NCBI GenBank assembly: GCA_902762375.1
Contig: CACWNY010000003.1
Span: 19,491-83,490 of the forward strand
Origin: an uncultured Ruminococcus sp.
GTDB taxonomy: Bacteria > Bacillota > Clostridia > Oscillospirales > Acutalibacteraceae
DNA length: 64,000 nucleotides
Direction of reading: 5' to 3'
Within the stretch, counting starts at the first letter, position 1. Every line of letters starts with the position of its first letter. The translations under genes and the position numbers were made by a program. Below are positions 62,957-64,000 of the stretch, one piece after another. The notes beneath the pieces were generated by a model, which ran no database searches, was not told the DNA's origin, and worked only from the letters and a program-made list of their open reading frames with translations.

Positions 62957-63580
62957 TTAAACTTGAAAAGCGTTGACATAATTTTCAATGACATCAACGG
63001 CTTTTTCGGGAGAGAGTTTTGCCGAATTAAGACACAGATGATAGTTATCAGGAACACCCCATTTTTGTTCCGTATAGAACTGATAATAATTGGCTCTTGT
63101 CTTATCTGTCTTGCGGATAACATTCTCCGCCTTTTCTTTTGGCACATTACGGATATCTACGGCACGCTTTATACGGTAATCCATATCCGCATAAATAAAA
63201 ATGCTGATACAGTTTTTACGCTCTTTGAGAATATAATCCGCACATCTACCTACAATAACACATGGTTTATCAGCAAGTTTCCTGATAATTTCGTGCTGGA
63301 GAAGATACAGACGGTCATTAATGGAAATCTGGTCACGGGGAGTATACCCCGTCTGTCCAAATCCGTACATTCCCAAAGAAAGACTGTACAAAAGACTGTT
63401 GGTGGCTTGCTCATCAATATGTTCAAAAACAGACGGGTCAATACCACTTTCTTTTGCGGCAAGTGAGATAAGTTCCTTATCATAAAAATCAATGCTCAGG
63501 CGTTGGGCAAGTTTCTTTCCGATTTCCCGACCTCCGCTGCCGAACTGTCGGCTTATTGTAATTACAGACTTACATTTCAT
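62957..63580 (-). CDS. Cytidylate kinase-like family protein
   Basis: This 207-residue P-loop kinase begins MKCKSVITISRQFGSGGREIGKKLAQRLSIDFYDKELI (P-loop RQFGSGGREIG, about 10-20). It contains VIVGRCADYIL and IYADMDYRIKRAVDIR, typical of the 'cytidylate kinase-like' (Cmk-like 2) family common in Clostridia, which differs from true Cmk in the NMP-binding insert. The substrate is not proved. The start is set by GAGGTG before ATG 63580; the open frame upstream is the intergenic region. Divergent from the rRNA-type promoters. Confidence 0.87.
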   Translation of the reverse strand: MKCKSVITISRQFGSGGREIGKKLAQRLSIDFYDKELISLAAKESGIDPSVFEHIDEQATNSLLYSLSLGMYGFGQTGYTPRDQISINDRLYLLQHEIIRKLADKPCVIVGRCADYILKERKNCISIFIYADMDYRIKRAVDIRNVPKEKAENVIRKTDKTRANYYQFYTEQKWGVPDNYHLCLNSAKLSPEKAVDVIENYVNAFQV

Positions 63581-63711
63581 GAATATCACCTCATAGTGTT
63601 TTCGTTGCTTACTATTATAAATATTTTTTGTGTAAAACGCTACTATCAAAATAAACAAAAAATACTTTATTATATTGTATAAACAAATCTGAAATTCTTG
63701 CGGATTATTTG

Positions 63712-63740
63712 TTGACAAACAGGAAAGAATGTCATATAAT
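63712..63740 (+). promoter_or_regulatory. Strong promoter P1 of a probable rRNA operon
   Basis: TTGACA (63712-63717) and TATAAT (63735-63740), 17-base spacer; both hexamers are perfect. Confidence 0.9.
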
Positions 63741-63813
63741 AATAAAGCTGTTAGAAAAACGACAGTGAGGAAGTCAGTACGAAAAAAGATTTGAAAAAAA
63801 TCTGAAAAAAGTA

Positions 63814-63842
63814 TTGACAAAGAAAATCTGATTTGATATAAT
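63814..63842 (+). promoter_or_regulatory. Strong promoter P2 of a probable rRNA operon
   Basis: TTGACA (63814-63819) and TATAAT (63837-63842), 17-base spacer. It is preceded by a GATTTGAAAAAAATCTGAAA block that recurs before P3. Confidence 0.9.
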
Positions 63843-63909
63843 AATCAAGTCGTCACATTGAAACGGCAAGACGCTTTGAAAAAGATTTTGAAAAAAATCT
63901 GAAAAAGTG

Positions 63910-63938
63910 TTGACAAACCGAAAACAATGTGGTATAAT
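63910..63938 (+). promoter_or_regulatory. Strong promoter P3 of a probable rRNA operon
   Basis: TTGACA (63910-63915) and TATAAT (63933-63938), 17-base spacer. The following ACCTTGAAAATTAAACAAC (63970-63988) is typical of leaders just upstream of 16S rRNA in Clostridia; the rRNA itself lies outside the window. Confidence 0.88.
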
Positions 63939-64000
63939 CAAAAAGCTGATTTCATCAGCGAACAGGACCTTGAAAATTAAACAACACGAAACAAGAAAAC

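Overview
The window looks like the chromosome of a low-GC Gram-positive gut or rumen Clostridia species, most like Ruminococcus (Oscillospiraceae). This rests on gene content: FtsZ, S2/EF-Ts, a two-subunit class I fumarase, rubrerythrin, BspA-like leucine-rich-repeat surface proteins, VanW and 3D-domain wall proteins. Strong AGGAGG-type ribosome binding sites and TTGACA/TATAAT promoters agree. The species assignment is inference.

Layout. (1) 2-5866: the 3' part of a Wadjet-type plasmid-defence operon (end of jetB, then jetC and jetD; the TIGR02678/02680/02679 'type III' set), cut by the left edge. (2) 6334-9112: a DUF4373 replication-type protein with no normal start codon and an AAA/PD-(D/E)XK protein. 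(3) 9541-16578: fumarase subunits, a 3D-domain cell-wall protein, an Rpn-type nuclease and a frameshifted BspA-like surface protein. (4) 16767-28134: an exopolysaccharide/capsule locus (TagA-like and other glycosyltransferases, two acetyltransferases, two paralogous GT-D-like proteins, Wzy-like polymerase, Wzx flippase, pyruvyltransferase). (5) 28189-41620: small membrane proteins, VanW, a sugar ABC transporter without its ATPase, an Rrf2 regulator, rpsB-tsf, a polysaccharide deacetylase, a duplicated YbjN-like protein, an XRE protein and a response regulator. (6) 42070-53518: a compact, one-direction phage-derived cassette. (7) 53828-64000: a LytS-type sensor kinase, an unknown protein, a LbH sugar-phosphate protein, ftsZ, an LRR lipoprotein broken by a MITE, rubrerythrin, a cytidylate-kinase-like protein, and three tandem strong promoters at the right edge that look like the leader of an rRNA operon.

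The most unusual item is the phage-derived cassette. It keeps terminase, portal, protease, decoration, major capsid and connector genes, then passes by a 4-bp ATGA overlap straight to LysM, baseplate hub, spike, gp25, gpJ, gpI and fibre genes. No tail sheath, tail tube, tail chaperone, tape measure, lysis, integrase or replication gene is visible. It could be a head-plus-baseplate particle (gene-transfer or injection device) rather than an ordinary prophage. A response regulator lies just upstream and a sensor kinase just downstream.

The second theme is repeats. About 23 loci carry a mosaic palindromic element (modules around AAGGGCGAAGCCCTT, GGGGCAAAGCCCC, GTCCACTTTTT and AAATTTGCGTAAGCAAATTT). 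Some full copies end in TIRs containing CCTGTGCGGTTG. They sit between genes, including twice inside the phage operon and once inside the Wadjet operon, and often supply the last codons of neighbouring genes. A separate MITE family generates 8-bp target duplications. One copy has split a lipoprotein gene and another lies inside a mosaic repeat.
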